Positions 24,501-33,834 of a stretch of DNA of 64,000 nucleotides are shown here, piece by piece. Source of the DNA: Leptolyngbya boryana PCC 6306. GTDB taxonomy: Bacteria > Cyanobacteriota > Cyanobacteriia > Leptolyngbyales > Leptolyngbyaceae. The position numbers were made by a program, and so were the translations under genes. Within the stretch, counting starts at the first letter, position 1. Each line of letters begins with the position of its first letter. The DNA is taken from positions 2,746,577-2,810,576 of the forward strand of contig NZ_KB731324.1 of NCBI RefSeq assembly GCF_000353285.1, written 5' to 3'. The notes under the pieces are model-generated. The model was not told the origin of the DNA and did no database searches. It was given only the letters and a program-made list of their open reading frames with translations.

Positions 24501-27500
24501 GGACTGAGGGAGCGATCGCCCGTCGTCACCGTGCCCAGTTTTTAGTACAAGATTACCTTTCGAGTCGTAAACCAGAGCGTAATTGCCATAGTTTCCGCCT
24601 GAACCGTATTCGACCTTACCTCCGGGCATCGTCGGAAGCATGATTTGAGCGTTTTCGGCTGATTTGCCGAATCGATTATCGTTTTTATTGGGGATGTAAT
24701 AGTCGATCGAATCCCATTCTGAATACTGGGAATGGGAATGAGCCGATTGCGCCCGCTTCAGCAACTCGCCACGTTTCGGATCTCGATAATCGTAAATTTC
24801 ACCCGCAACAGCAGCATTAGAAAATTCAATCTTTTTCCCTTGCGCTTCATAAGCCTGCGCTAATCCATCCATGATGGCGATGCGAGTTGCATCAGACATA
24901 GACTTATGGAATTTTGTATCGATATGATATTCTGCTGATCCGCCATTCCGCGCAGTCGGAGCCGTAAACAAACCAGAAGCGATCGCTCCACCTGAATCAC
25001 CACTAGAGCCACCCATCGGCAATCCACGAGCCAAATCTTGACCTTGCAACGTAGTATCTTCCAGGCTGCGAAGATTGGCAGTCCTTTCTCGAACTGCGTC
25101 GGCTACATTCTGCGCCTGCTTATTCGCAACGTCTAGTGATTCAAAAAGAGCACCTAGCAGATCATCGACAAATGATGCCTGCATACCGTTTAAGGCTTTA
25201 TTCAATCGATCTTTTAGCCCTAACGATCTGATTTCAATCTCTCTCGATTTGATTGTGCTGTTGATATCCTCAACTTGCCGTTGAATGCTGCGATAGTAAT
25301 CAGCGATCGCTTTATTCGAGTTGTATAACTCCTCGCCGACTTGAGCAATAGACGCGCTTAACTCAGAATCCATTCGGATTGCTTGCTGCTGCAATTCTTT
25401 GAGTTGAGCGGTACTCTCGAATACTTTGCGTTCTTGCGATCCTTCAGGAGCTTTTCCGGCTTGAATTGTTAATTCTTGCGCTCCAGCCTTGGATAAGTTG
25501 TACTGCCCTAGAACTTTGGTTGCATCCAGCTTTTGAAGTTGCGATTCTAGATCAGCAATTTTTGCTTTTGTTTGTGCAGCGTCCGCCCGCATCCGATCTT
25601 GTCCTGCGGTCGTTTTCCCGAATTGGGCTTGCCCCGGCGTAAGCTGCCCAGATGCTTGAGCATTGTTGATCGCAGTGTTTGCAAGATTTTCTTGATTCTG
25701 CAATTCAGCCGATGCGTCTTTCATGCGGGCGATCGTTGAATCCCACGCTTTAGCAAATCGCTCTAAACGAGTCGCACTAGATTCAAACGTGCGGTTAAAA
25801 TTCTGCTGCTCTTGCTCTGCTTCCTTGAGGAGTTTTTTCAGTTCCTCGACTTTTTTGATGAATTTTGGATCTTTATCTAACTCTTCAATGTGGGATTTCA
25901 GGCTTTCGATAAATACGGCTGTATTTTTCTGGGCAGTCGCTTTCTTCTCAAGCAGAGATTCTGAGCCTTGCCGTAAAGCTTCCTCTTGCCGCTTCAGTGT
26001 GTTCAATCCTTGGATGTCATCGGGGTTCGTCGATCGCAATGCGCGTTGCTTAAGCTGAATTTCCTCAAGCTGTTTATCGATTTGCTTCAATCGCTGTATA
26101 TCTGCACTACCGCGCAGTGATTGAGATTCTTTTAATGCGGTAGGGGTAAGGTTTTGCAGTTCCTCGATCGAGCGGGTTTTATCTTTTTCGCCTTTGTTTT
26201 GCTTGAATCGTTGCCACTGCATACCAAGATCAAGCTGCCCGGTCGTATTGCTTAATGCTTGGTTGAATCTTGCCCATCCTTGCAAGAATGGATTCTTTTC
26301 ATTTTGAACATACTGATCATACGCAGCGTTTTTCTTCTGTTGGTTGAAGCCCATTATGTCGCGAGAGACATCAACATCTGCCTTCCCGCGAAGCTTTTCT
26401 TGCAATGCGTCTAGCGATTTTTTAGCTGTATCCGTTGATGTTCTGAGTTGTCCAGACTGATCTTGGAAAACCGACATTGCCTCTGCTGCTGCCATGATCG
26501 CCGCAGTCAGAAGAGTAAATCTCAACGCAAATGTTCCGATCGACGCTGCTGCTGTCCCAATTGACGATCCCATCGCACGGAACGCATTAGAAGCCATCAC
26601 GCTTAGGCTTGGAAGCATTACAAACTGATTGATAACCGTCCAAAGCGCTTTCACTAATGTCACACCGAGCATGATCGACAATGCGGCGATCGATGACATC
26701 AAAGTATTTGCATTGTTATTAACGGCGCTTAATGTTTTAGCGATCGCTTCCGCCCCAAACGCTTGAGCAGGAAGAATTCCTTTTCCTACTGTCGTTTGAA
26801 CTTGCATGATCGAATTATCAAGTCGGTTAAACGATGCCTGTGCTGATTTACTGGCTTCTTCTGCCGGGATTGCTAATTCAGCTTGTAATTGTTGACCAAA
26901 TTTAGGGAGAACATCAGAAGTGACCAAACCTTGCTCAATCATCTTGTTGAGTTTGGGTACGTCCACATTCATCGATCGTGCTAACACTGCCGAGACATTC
27001 ACGCCTTGCATGTTCTCAGCTAATTGCTGGCGTAATTCTTCTTGGCTCAAAGTGCCCTTTTGAACCATCTGCGCCCCGGCAAGATTGACTAATTCTTGCC
27101 TTTGAGCGTTGGCATTAGAAGCGATCGCTGCTGTCTGTAAGCCTTCATAAAACTGATTCGCCCCTACTCCTTCTAGCGGGGTGTCTTTTGCCGCTGACGC
27201 AATTCGCGAATAACCTTCTGCGGCTTTTGCTGCATTTGTACCGAGTTGATTTGCTTCGTCGTTAATTTGCTTGAGTTTGGCAATCCCTTTATCAATTCCT
27301 CCTTCAGTGAATAAGAGCGATCGCTCTAAATTCTGAACCTCTAATGCAGTCTGCGCGGATTGAGCGGCAAAGTCCGCTAAAAATGGGAAGACAAAAGAGA
27401 GAGCTTGAAATCCTAAGAACGCTCCGATCGCGCCACGAATTGGAGCCGGAATCATTCCAATTGCTTTCTGAACTAAGCCCGCAACTTTAGCTGCTTCTGG

Positions 27501-30500
27501 GGCAAGTCCGCTCAGAATGTCTTTAACCTCTTGCATAATCGGCGCAAGCTGTTGCCCTACACCAATCTGTCCGATCGCATCTAATCCCTTTTCTAAACCC
27601 GCTACCGCCATTTGCCCAATTCGGACGAATACGCGAGACGGTGATTTAATTTCAAGCTCGTCTTCTGCGCTGTCGATCGCTGCTCTAGCTAATCTCTCAG
27701 CAGCAGATTGCACACCAGCAATCCCCTGAGCTAATCCGGCATTCATACCAGACGCAATATTGACCCCGATATCGTTTCCATCCTTTTGAGATCCGGCTTT
27801 ATTTACAGCGGTTTCAGTGCGGGTAATTTGCGCTCTAGCTTGCCGTGCCGCTTCTTTCAATGGTTTCGATGCGTTTTTACCGATCGCGCTCATTACAGAG
27901 TCAATCTCTTTCCGAGACTGAGCGATCGCTGCTTGCAATTCCGACGCAACTGCCGCAGATTCGGGACTACCAGAAGTCGCGAGTTTCGTTTGCTCTGCAA
28001 AGACTTGACGCAGTTTTTTGAGTTGAGCGATCGCGTTTTTCTGCGCTTGCTCAATCATGTCTTTTGATGAAGGCAACGGCATTGCTGACTTCATCGGAGT
28101 AACGTCAATGATTTCAGCGTCAATAATGTCGCCTTGAACGGACGATCTCATTGTCTGCTGCGGATGAGCAAACATCTCTTTTAATCCGTTCACAAGCTGA
28201 TTGAGCTTTTTCTCTTGCTGTGCAACTTGTCCTTTTAGTTGAGCAAGCTGATTTCCCTCGATCGTGCTAGTTCTCTGAATTGGGGCTAGTGTTGCAATAC
28301 CTTGATCAATTTGAGCGCCGATCTGCTTGAGATCTTGCTCAATGCCTGACACAAATAGCTGAGAACGATTAGGACGCGCGGACATCATTCTTTGAGCCTG
28401 GTCAATCCCGGCTTTTAGAACACCCATTTTCTGCTGAGTTGCCGCAACGATCGCAGACTGATCTCCGATGATTGCCTCCCCTGCAATTTTTGCGGGAGCA
28501 AGCATTGCCTGTCCGCCAACTACCGGAGTGGCAATGCTTGCTGCCCCACTTGCAAGGTTTTGAACAGCACCTTCAATCAAGTTAGTGATTCCCGCTTGCA
28601 ATGCAGGAGCCAGCTTTGACCCGATTACTGGAATATGGGCGATCGCTTCTCCCATTGAGCTATTAACAGCGGTTGTAATCGCGTCTCCCATCGCTCCAAA
28701 CGGCAATTGCAGCGCATGACTCATTGCGTTTGTTGCACCTTCTGCCATCACTCCACCACCGGGTAGAGCGTGAGTTGCCATATTAAAAGCGATCGCTGGT
28801 AGCGCAATCTGCTGCAATCCTGTTTTTGCGGTCTGACCAAACGGCAGAGCATTTAGAGCAAAATTCTCAACGCCTTTTAACGCTCCGTATCCTTTCCCAA
28901 CCGTACCTTGCAAGAATTCTAAGACCTTGCCCGCGTCTTGACGAGCGATCGCTCCATATCCACGCCATGACAAATCACTGAATTGTGCAACTTGAGGGCT
29001 TGCGCCAGTATCGTCCTTGAAAGCCTCGATTGATGCGATCTTCTGATTTAGCAAAGCCAACCCGCCCGCGTTTGCCGCGTCTTTCGTTGCTTCCACAACT
29101 CGCCTGAAAACCGACTTTGTTCGAGATGCAAACTCAGTTGTAGACTTTTCGATTTTGGCTTTAGCGATCGCTACTTGATCGATGTCAAGTTTTGGATTAA
29201 ACGGTTGCTTCAGCGCCGATTCAAGCTCATTTAATTGAGCCTCTAAACTATCGATCTCCCATGAATTCGGATCTAACCCGACTTCGTGATACTGCTCGAT
29301 TAATTTTGCGAGACTTGAAACGAATTTCTGCTGAGATTGAACGATCGTCCCTTGCCCACTAGAAGCGTTCTTCGACAAATCGCTTAAGTAGCTCGACAAT
29401 CCTTGAATGTGGCTTTGAGTTCCCGCTTCTTTCTGGAAATAGCTATATCCATCGACAGAATCACCCCGCATCGCAGAAATAGAGCGCCTGAAATTACCTA
29501 ATTCAGCCTGAGTTTTGCCGCGATATCGATAATCTTGCAGCGCAGCGCTCATCGATTTATCTGTGTAAATCGGTCGCTCCGATTGCGCTTGCACCGCTTC
29601 TGGATAGTATTGCTTCGCCTTTGATAAATCGGGTAAGTACTGGCGATCGCTTGCGAAATGCTTCTCTAATTCAACGTAAAACTCTTCTAGGAATTGAACG
29701 TAATCTTCTGCCTCTTGCTTAACAGAACCTTTCGCCTTCTTACTAACATCCCGGATTGCACCGATATATCCTTGCAAATCTTGCAGTCTTGAAAATGAAT
29801 CTTCTGGCTTGTAGAACCATGACTCACCCTGCATTCCCTGAGACTGAGCGATCGCGTCTCGGATATTGGCAGAATCCGAGGCTTTCTTGGTATAGAAGCC
29901 AAGCATATTGCTATAGCCTTTTTTTCCGGTGACATCAGGGTTAATTGATCCGATGCGATCGCCTAAGAATGCCTGAATGTCTTTCTGGACAGATTCTTCT
30001 GCCAAGAATTTAGGCAGTAAATGACCCAGACCGACACCTGGATAAACGTCTTGCACGTCTCCGGGCTTGAAAATCCCCATTCCAAACATTCGCTGATAGA
30101 TTGGGTCTGCTGTCCCAATCTGAGCGCGGAATTTCTTTGGATCAGTAACGTTTGCCAGTCCTGCAAACGGCGTTGTAATCCCTAACCCTTTCGTGTCAAG
30201 TCCTAGCAACTCAAGCAAATGGACGGCATCTGCCGCAACGTGCCCACCGCCTGACGTACCGACTAGGTTGATCCCTTTTTCTGGGTAAGCTTGCTTGTAG
30301 GCGTAGGCTGTTGCAGCCATCGTGATCGCATCTGGGTTAATCCCTTTGACGATCGCCATCTCTGCCAGCTTCCCGATGTTTTTTACATCTAAATCACCAA
30401 TTTCTCGTCCTAACCCGGCAAACAGTTTTTTGATGAAGTCATCAAACTGTGTCGCAAATCCTTCAGGGTCATTCGTCGCGGGATTAGCAACACCGACGAT

Positions 30501-31799
30501 ATAAGAGTTTGGCAGTACTGGTTTGAGTAAATCTCGGATGAAATTAGTATTCTCTTTCCCGCCCGGTGAGAAGTTTAATCCGCCTGTAGCGATCGTAATG
30601 GACTGAGCATTATCAATTGCGTCATTGCGATCGACATTGATTGAACCCTGCCGATTCAAGACCTCTTTTGCTGCGCCCTTAGCAACTTCACGCTTCCGAA
30701 CTCGGACGGGGGCAAAGCCTGAATCAATCCCTAATGCCGCAATCTCTTTAGACAGAGCAATAATTTCTTTCTTGGCTTCTGCAAAATTGCCCGTGATTGC
30801 TTGCTTTAATGTCGTCCCGATCGCGGTTGCGCTTACTTCAGACAAGTCTTCCCACTTTTTAAGGACAGCGTTGAATTCTGATGTCAGGGCTTTTGACCCA
30901 TCGCTTAAGCCGATCGATTTAACAAAATTCTCGCTGATGTTGCGCGCCAGCTCACTGTACCGAACACCAAAGCTGTCGCCTATTTTCTTGAGATTGATAC
31001 CTAAATTCTTTTCAACACCCGCAACCATCCCGCTACCGACTCGCAGCGCAAATGATTGCCCGATACCTTCAATAAATCCAGTTTTCAAGCCACCAAGCAA
31101 GCTTGTGTCTTGGCGAACTTTAATGACTTGCTCTTTTGGTTTTGTCGATCGCTCTTTTGGTTCAAAGATAGAAGCATCGACTTTGATCTTCTGAGCCTTG
31201 ATATTTCCGATGCGCTCTTCGATTTTTCGCAAATCAGAATCATCAATTGCTAGTTTGAATGTCTGATTTAGAGATGACTTAATCTTGGCTAAATCGTCGT
31301 TTAGCCCCTGTACGTCTCTGCGGAATGATGCAACCTGAGACTGAGCCGCATTCAAGTGGGATAAATCCGTCTTAGGCGTTAACGGATTAGCATCCCACGA
31401 TCTCTGAATCTGCTTAACGTGCTGATCTTTGAGATTAAGGTGCTTGTTTAACTCGGTTAGTTTTCGATCATCTGTCGTTGCAGCTAAGTGAATTTTTGGC
31501 TTGCTGAGGTTATTAAAACTATTCTCGATCGACTTCTTAAATTGCTCAATCTCTTGAGTGTCCGCCTTAACTTTCAAGGGATTGTTATCTAAAACTGTTT
31601 GAGCTGACTTCTGAGCAGACTTCGCAGAATCACTCAAAGTTTGCAACCCGCGCGTATCAATTTGCGGTTTGAGATTCAAATTACTTTGCATCTGCAAGCC
31701 CATTTGTTGCGTCATCCGATGAGCTTCTTGCAGCTTCTGCTGATAGCTCGTCGAATCAAGCCCAAGTTCTAGAAATAGGGAGCCGACTGAAGTAGACAT
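21576..31799 (-). CDS. giant tail tape-measure-like protein, 3407 aa
   Basis: The N-terminus (SVGSLFLELGLDSTSYQQKL) is typical of phage tape-measure proteins. Long coiled coils fill residues 1-240, 1900-2250 and 2650-3000. Around residues 490-560 lies an alpha/beta-hydrolase-like segment with the nucleophile elbow GTSGGGH. Residues about 1490-1660 match the tape-measure core, followed by hydrophobic helices at 1695-1776. Residues about 2285-2415 resemble a peptidase module (YGSGGNYGNYALVY), and 2455-2570 a tail-lysozyme fold (FMQESGG, RGIMQWEKG). The Gly-rich C-terminus (GLFGGGGKKGGGG) resembles tape-measure tails. Tape measures set tail length and help DNA cross the envelope. No other tail gene is in the window, so its role here is open. 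Confidence 0.75.
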   Translation of the reverse strand: MSTSVGSLFLELGLDSTSYQQKLQEAHRMTQQMGLQMQSNLNLKPQIDTRGLQTLSDSAKSAQKSAQTVLDNNPLKVKADTQEIEQFKKSIENSFNNLSKPKIHLAATTDDRKLTELNKHLNLKDQHVKQIQRSWDANPLTPKTDLSHLNAAQSQVASFRRDVQGLNDDLAKIKSSLNQTFKLAIDDSDLRKIEERIGNIKAQKIKVDASIFEPKERSTKPKEQVIKVRQDTSLLGGLKTGFIEGIGQSFALRVGSGMVAGVEKNLGINLKKIGDSFGVRYSELARNISENFVKSIGLSDGSKALTSEFNAVLKKWEDLSEVSATAIGTTLKQAITGNFAEAKKEIIALSKEIAALGIDSGFAPVRVRKREVAKGAAKEVLNRQGSINVDRNDAIDNAQSITIATGGLNFSPGGKENTNFIRDLLKPVLPNSYIVGVANPATNDPEGFATQFDDFIKKLFAGLGREIGDLDVKNIGKLAEMAIVKGINPDAITMAATAYAYKQAYPEKGINLVGTSGGGHVAADAVHLLELLGLDTKGLGITTPFAGLANVTDPKKFRAQIGTADPIYQRMFGMGIFKPGDVQDVYPGVGLGHLLPKFLAEESVQKDIQAFLGDRIGSINPDVTGKKGYSNMLGFYTKKASDSANIRDAIAQSQGMQGESWFYKPEDSFSRLQDLQGYIGAIRDVSKKAKGSVKQEAEDYVQFLEEFYVELEKHFASDRQYLPDLSKAKQYYPEAVQAQSERPIYTDKSMSAALQDYRYRGKTQAELGNFRRSISAMRGDSVDGYSYFQKEAGTQSHIQGLSSYLSDLSKNASSGQGTIVQSQQKFVSSLAKLIEQYHEVGLDPNSWEIDSLEAQLNELESALKQPFNPKLDIDQVAIAKAKIEKSTTEFASRTKSVFRRVVEATKDAANAGGLALLNQKIASIEAFKDDTGASPQVAQFSDLSWRGYGAIARQDAGKVLEFLQGTVGKGYGALKGVENFALNALPFGQTAKTGLQQIALPAIAFNMATHALPGGGVMAEGATNAMSHALQLPFGAMGDAITTAVNSSMGEAIAHIPVIGSKLAPALQAGITNLIEGAVQNLASGAASIATPVVGGQAMLAPAKIAGEAIIGDQSAIVAATQQKMGVLKAGIDQAQRMMSARPNRSQLFVSGIEQDLKQIGAQIDQGIATLAPIQRTSTIEGNQLAQLKGQVAQQEKKLNQLVNGLKEMFAHPQQTMRSSVQGDIIDAEIIDVTPMKSAMPLPSSKDMIEQAQKNAIAQLKKLRQVFAEQTKLATSGSPESAAVASELQAAIAQSRKEIDSVMSAIGKNASKPLKEAARQARAQITRTETAVNKAGSQKDGNDIGVNIASGMNAGLAQGIAGVQSAAERLARAAIDSAEDELEIKSPSRVFVRIGQMAVAGLEKGLDAIGQIGVGQQLAPIMQEVKDILSGLAPEAAKVAGLVQKAIGMIPAPIRGAIGAFLGFQALSFVFPFLADFAAQSAQTALEVQNLERSLLFTEGGIDKGIAKLKQINDEANQLGTNAAKAAEGYSRIASAAKDTPLEGVGANQFYEGLQTAAIASNANAQRQELVNLAGAQMVQKGTLSQEELRQQLAENMQGVNVSAVLARSMNVDVPKLNKMIEQGLVTSDVLPKFGQQLQAELAIPAEEASKSAQASFNRLDNSIMQVQTTVGKGILPAQAFGAEAIAKTLSAVNNNANTLMSSIAALSIMLGVTLVKALWTVINQFVMLPSLSVMASNAFRAMGSSIGTAAASIGTFALRFTLLTAAIMAAAEAMSVFQDQSGQLRTSTDTAKKSLDALQEKLRGKADVDVSRDIMGFNQQKKNAAYDQYVQNEKNPFLQGWARFNQALSNTTGQLDLGMQWQRFKQNKGEKDKTRSIEELQNLTPTALKESQSLRGSADIQRLKQIDKQLEEIQLKQRALRSTNPDDIQGLNTLKRQEEALRQGSESLLEKKATAQKNTAVFIESLKSHIEELDKDPKFIKKVEELKKLLKEAEQEQQNFNRTFESSATRLERFAKAWDSTIARMKDASAELQNQENLANTAINNAQASGQLTPGQAQFGKTTAGQDRMRADAAQTKAKIADLESQLQKLDATKVLGQYNLSKAGAQELTIQAGKAPEGSQERKVFESTAQLKELQQQAIRMDSELSASIAQVGEELYNSNKAIADYYRSIQRQVEDINSTIKSREIEIRSLGLKDRLNKALNGMQASFVDDLLGALFESLDVANKQAQNVADAVRERTANLRSLEDTTLQGQDLARGLPMGGSSGDSGGAIASGLFTAPTARNGGSAEYHIDTKFHKSMSDATRIAIMDGLAQAYEAQGKKIEFSNAAVAGEIYDYRDPKRGELLKRAQSAHSHSQYSEWDSIDYYIPNKNDNRFGKSAENAQIMLPTMPGGKVEYGSGGNYGNYALVYDSKGNLVLKTGHGDDGRSLPQSRSFSSVAQSRPQATGRSPISAVGGFDANRINTSVSILQQQGLTPLAAAYLTGSFMQESGGSGWEKADRGTHRGIMQWEKGVRDRGLPSDFAGQVKYAVQEANQDSPHHVATLKNPNATPEQVKKAIEGFTRWGAGEEKSRFKYGDEIFAQLRQGRGGAIAGMSPVDLSGIQGSLSNATGANNASIEQLTTAKNNNLQTTADLNRSKALLSATEGARDRFTASRQAYENALNNRRGLGISSVESKLQQDIEDIERNTRDTIEEAQKRLRQYQTDLNKLDKAESALKELHSLKGITSEQFKIESDQIAEARKKINEAVQFDEKAIAQAEQNRKDIVLDLRQKAEYEIAKRTQVIQKQFDDQTLERFRLTAEAAERMRDPMKAIDINSEAQRFEVESSIQPAILEQEEFGRQNKLSREQVEKLIANVKELAALRLEKITYEARKLREELEASSRQEVFNSFSNLAEAQIQSLQILGLDTFAKDIQRERSLVEARMQYASEMKRLNETPMLPDERKIAQSNVDRTLSVKIDNIKRQYSVLNEVISQNRGAFEGFFSGILSGTDSIGSAFTKMIQSIAGNLANLASKYLTDELIGLITGKSRKANEQDAKGMFEPISPTKTYDQQGRELAIAATDAGTNFKGLTEQAGQIIIDAGNRFAEAIAQSQIGMEQSNLADVIDRKFSLTNLEGFNSPIDFLNADSYGFGNAKVSGWSGNVSSNDDMRFTKILSSQAISSIGKDSQDLFTTAENSSFAIAENFKVASDMIASAGTKTSDNLLSGLNQGLPGVIQGIVGLFGGGGKKGGGGFLGILNSVLGIAGGLFGGGGGAAMPDIATPVLNLVPNFAKGGFASDNRPFINGELFKDGKNPIAQAVRREGNGAFVGVINKDEYILNGMETQMFFALGFDKIVKGRVPNFRNGSSGSIGMGAAAKFSSGQQISITVPVSVSDNSSVDPQKLGESIRGAVQNEIARQQRPGGQLY

Positions 31800-31810
31800 T
31801 GAAAAACTCC

Positions 31811-32197
31811 CTATGATTGCTCGACGATCGCTACGAGAGAATCAACCTCATACGGTAACAGCGTGATTTCACTTCTGAGTTGATTCCGATAGCCTGAAAG
31901 TCTTTGCGCCAGAGCAGGATTTTTCTCGCCAAGTAGTTCGACGAGCCGTGCCACTTCTGAACCATCCAAGCGAAGGTTCCCAGTGCGATTCTGATGGAGC
32001 GATCGAAAATCCGTGAGCTTTTTCAACAACGCCGATTTTGCAGTTTTGGATCGTGCGGCTTCAAGGGCAAGCGATCTCTCTTGCAGAAGAGTTTCGAGGG
32101 AAAGATTCATGATGATTAATTCATTTGATCCCTCCTGTTGTGACATCAAAGAATTCAGTTTTTTGACTGCCTCATGCTTATTGTCCAAAAAAGTCAA
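31811..32197 (-). CDS. hypothetical protein upstream of tape measure
   Basis: A helical protein of up to 128 residues ending 11 nt before the tape-measure start, so the two are probably co-translated. The start is uncertain: TTG at 32197, ATG at 32146 or ATG at 32110 (MNLSLETLLQERSLALEAAR). The position between a small gene and a tape measure is where tail chaperones lie in phages; no sequence similarity to those is recognised. Confidence 0.5.
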   Translation of the reverse strand: MTFLDNKHEAVKKLNSLMSQQEGSNELIIMNLSLETLLQERSLALEAARSKTAKSALLKKLTDFRSLHQNRTGNLRLDGSEVARLVELLGEKNPALAQRLSGYRNQLRSEITLLPYEVDSLVAIVEQS

Positions 32198-32198
32198 A

Positions 32199-32633
32199 TT
32201 ACAGCGCGCGCACGATCTTCGATAGCATCACCGTTACTTCATCAATTGCGGCTGCACTGTATTTCCCAGATCCCCTATAGTATTTTTGTTCAAATGATTT
32301 GCTCAGAATTCGGCTTCTATCCTTACTCAATCGGCATTTGAAGCGAACGGGGAACGGCTCAAAATCAGCTTTGCCACGGAGTCGAGTTGCGATCGTAAAA
32401 GGAATTTCTAGATCAATTTTGAACGTCGTTTTTGGATCGAGTTCCAACAGGGTGCAAATGCGCCGCCACTCACGGTAAGCAGGGCTAAGGTGCAAGTTCT
32501 TAGCAACTTTCGCCTTACCTTCGGGTGTTTTTGCACCCGTTGAGTGTTGCCACGGCTGCCAGTCGTGAATATTATGCGATTGGCTCGAATGCGGACGATG
32601 CTTGATTTTGATGCGATTCTTATTGCGTGGCAT
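32199..32633 (-). CDS. basic protein with PW-STGAKT-GK motif
   Basis: A 144-residue very basic protein starting MPRNKNRIKIKHRPHS. The segment QPWQHSTGAKTPEGKAKVAK resembles the short W-STG-KT-EGK motif common in cyanobacterial and plasmid small proteins. The C-terminal part is beta-rich. A second gene at 33265 carries the same motif. Function unknown; it is probably first in the tape-measure operon. Confidence 0.55.
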   Translation of the reverse strand: MPRNKNRIKIKHRPHSSQSHNIHDWQPWQHSTGAKTPEGKAKVAKNLHLSPAYREWRRICTLLELDPKTTFKIDLEIPFTIATRLRGKADFEPFPVRFKCRLSKDRSRILSKSFEQKYYRGSGKYSAAAIDEVTVMLSKIVRAL

Positions 32634-32758
32634 CCGTTCAACTCCAAACTATTTTTAATTTATCTAGAACACCCGTACTCTATTAGTTTGAACGATTTTT
32701 GGCAAAGGGAGAACTAAAATCGAGCGCTATAGTTTGAATATGAACAATTCTGAAAAAT

Positions 32759-33130
32759 ATGGATATCCTAAAGCACCTTGATTCCCTGAAGGATTTGAAG
32801 CTTGCCAATGCTTATGCCGACAGCGTGAGCAGATCGATCGACTTAACGGGCGATCCGAGAGTAGGGATTCGTGCCACAAAAGATCCCGGTTTCGGCGCGG
32901 CAACGTCTCTCATGATTTGCAAAGGCAATCTTGTTGAAGGATCAAAAGAACTCGCTGGCTATCTCGGAGCAGTTGACGATCGCGTTCGCGAGATGGAAGA
33001 GGACTTTTCTAAAGCCTCCGTTCGAGCGCTGACGGTGCAATTGGTGGTCATGGAATCCTTAACCCTGCAACTCACCAATCTTGCTGCGATGAATTTGAAA
33101 CAGCCTCAAATCGCACCAGTCATTGTTTGA
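32759..33130 (+). CDS. hypothetical protein, 123 aa
   Basis: A mostly helical protein starting MDILKHLDSLKDLKLANAYA, divergent from the tape-measure operon. Not recognised. It has a regular frame and neutral charge. Confidence 0.5.
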   Translation: MDILKHLDSLKDLKLANAYADSVSRSIDLTGDPRVGIRATKDPGFGAATSLMICKGNLVEGSKELAGYLGAVDDRVREMEEDFSKASVRALTVQLVVMESLTLQLTNLAAMNLKQPQIAPVIV

Positions 33131-33264
33131 ACTCGCGTTTAAGGCATCAAATTCATGCCGAAAGCTGATTCTAGCGATCGACACCATCAAAAATCCGAAG
33201 AAACCGACGCAATTTATTAAAAATTACGTTGACAAGCAACTCAATCAGTTAGGGGGAATAAATA

Positions 33265-33498
33265 GTGGAGAGATGGACTCAGGAACGGCGAGAGCGACAA
33301 CGGCAGATGATGCTGACGCTCAAACCGTGGCTCAAATCAACGGGAGCCAAAACCCAAGCTGGGAAACGTCGAGTCAGTCAGAACCGACTGAAAACCGGGA
33401 AGCAATCCCAGTGGTATGTCGAAATCCAGCAAACGATCGCACAAGCCGATCGCGTGGCAAGAGAAATTCTCAGTCGGTTGGATGATCAAACAAGCTGA
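33265..33498 (+). CDS. basic 77-aa protein with STGAKT-GK motif
   Basis: A GTG start follows a purine-rich GGGGGAAT site. The product contains LKPWLKSTGAKTQAGKRRVS, matching the motif of the protein at 32199..32633. A longer frame in another phase (33123..33485) overlaps but lacks this recognisable motif and was not chosen. Function unknown; it may bind nucleic acid given its charge. Confidence 0.55.
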   Translation: MERWTQERRERQRQMMLTLKPWLKSTGAKTQAGKRRVSQNRLKTGKQSQWYVEIQQTIAQADRVAREILSRLDDQTS

Positions 33499-33524
33499 CA
33501 ATCGATTGCCCATCATTCTTCACA

Positions 33525-33550
33525 CAAAAAATCCCGCTACAAGGACGGGA
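33525..33550 (-). terminator. minus-strand terminator of the TCCCG-CGGGA-T6 family
   Basis: On the minus strand TCCCG and CGGGA form a stem followed by TTTTTTG. It is the first of nine similar hairpins between here and 40793. Confidence 0.5.
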
Positions 33551-33834
33551 CACCACAAATGGCAATGATCTTTTGTTCAGCTTCCCCAAATTTCGCGATT
33601 TTTGCGACGCGATCGCGGAAGGTGCGATCGTTCTTGAACTGGATACCGTGACTTTGCCTTTTTTATAAGTTCTGCAAATTCTTCAATCGCATAATTACGA
33701 TCTCTCACTTGAGCGAGGGATTTTTAATGCGCGATCGCTGGAGCAGAACCATATTCTTTCCTCAGACGGTTTCTAGTTTCTATTGGGATTGATAAGAAGG
33801 AGTATGGATCTAACGTTGCTGAGGGAAAGCAAGG

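Noticed and set aside
33123-33485. 120-aa plus-strand ORF
   Set aside because: The overlapping frame at 33265 carries the recognisable STGAKT motif and a better start.
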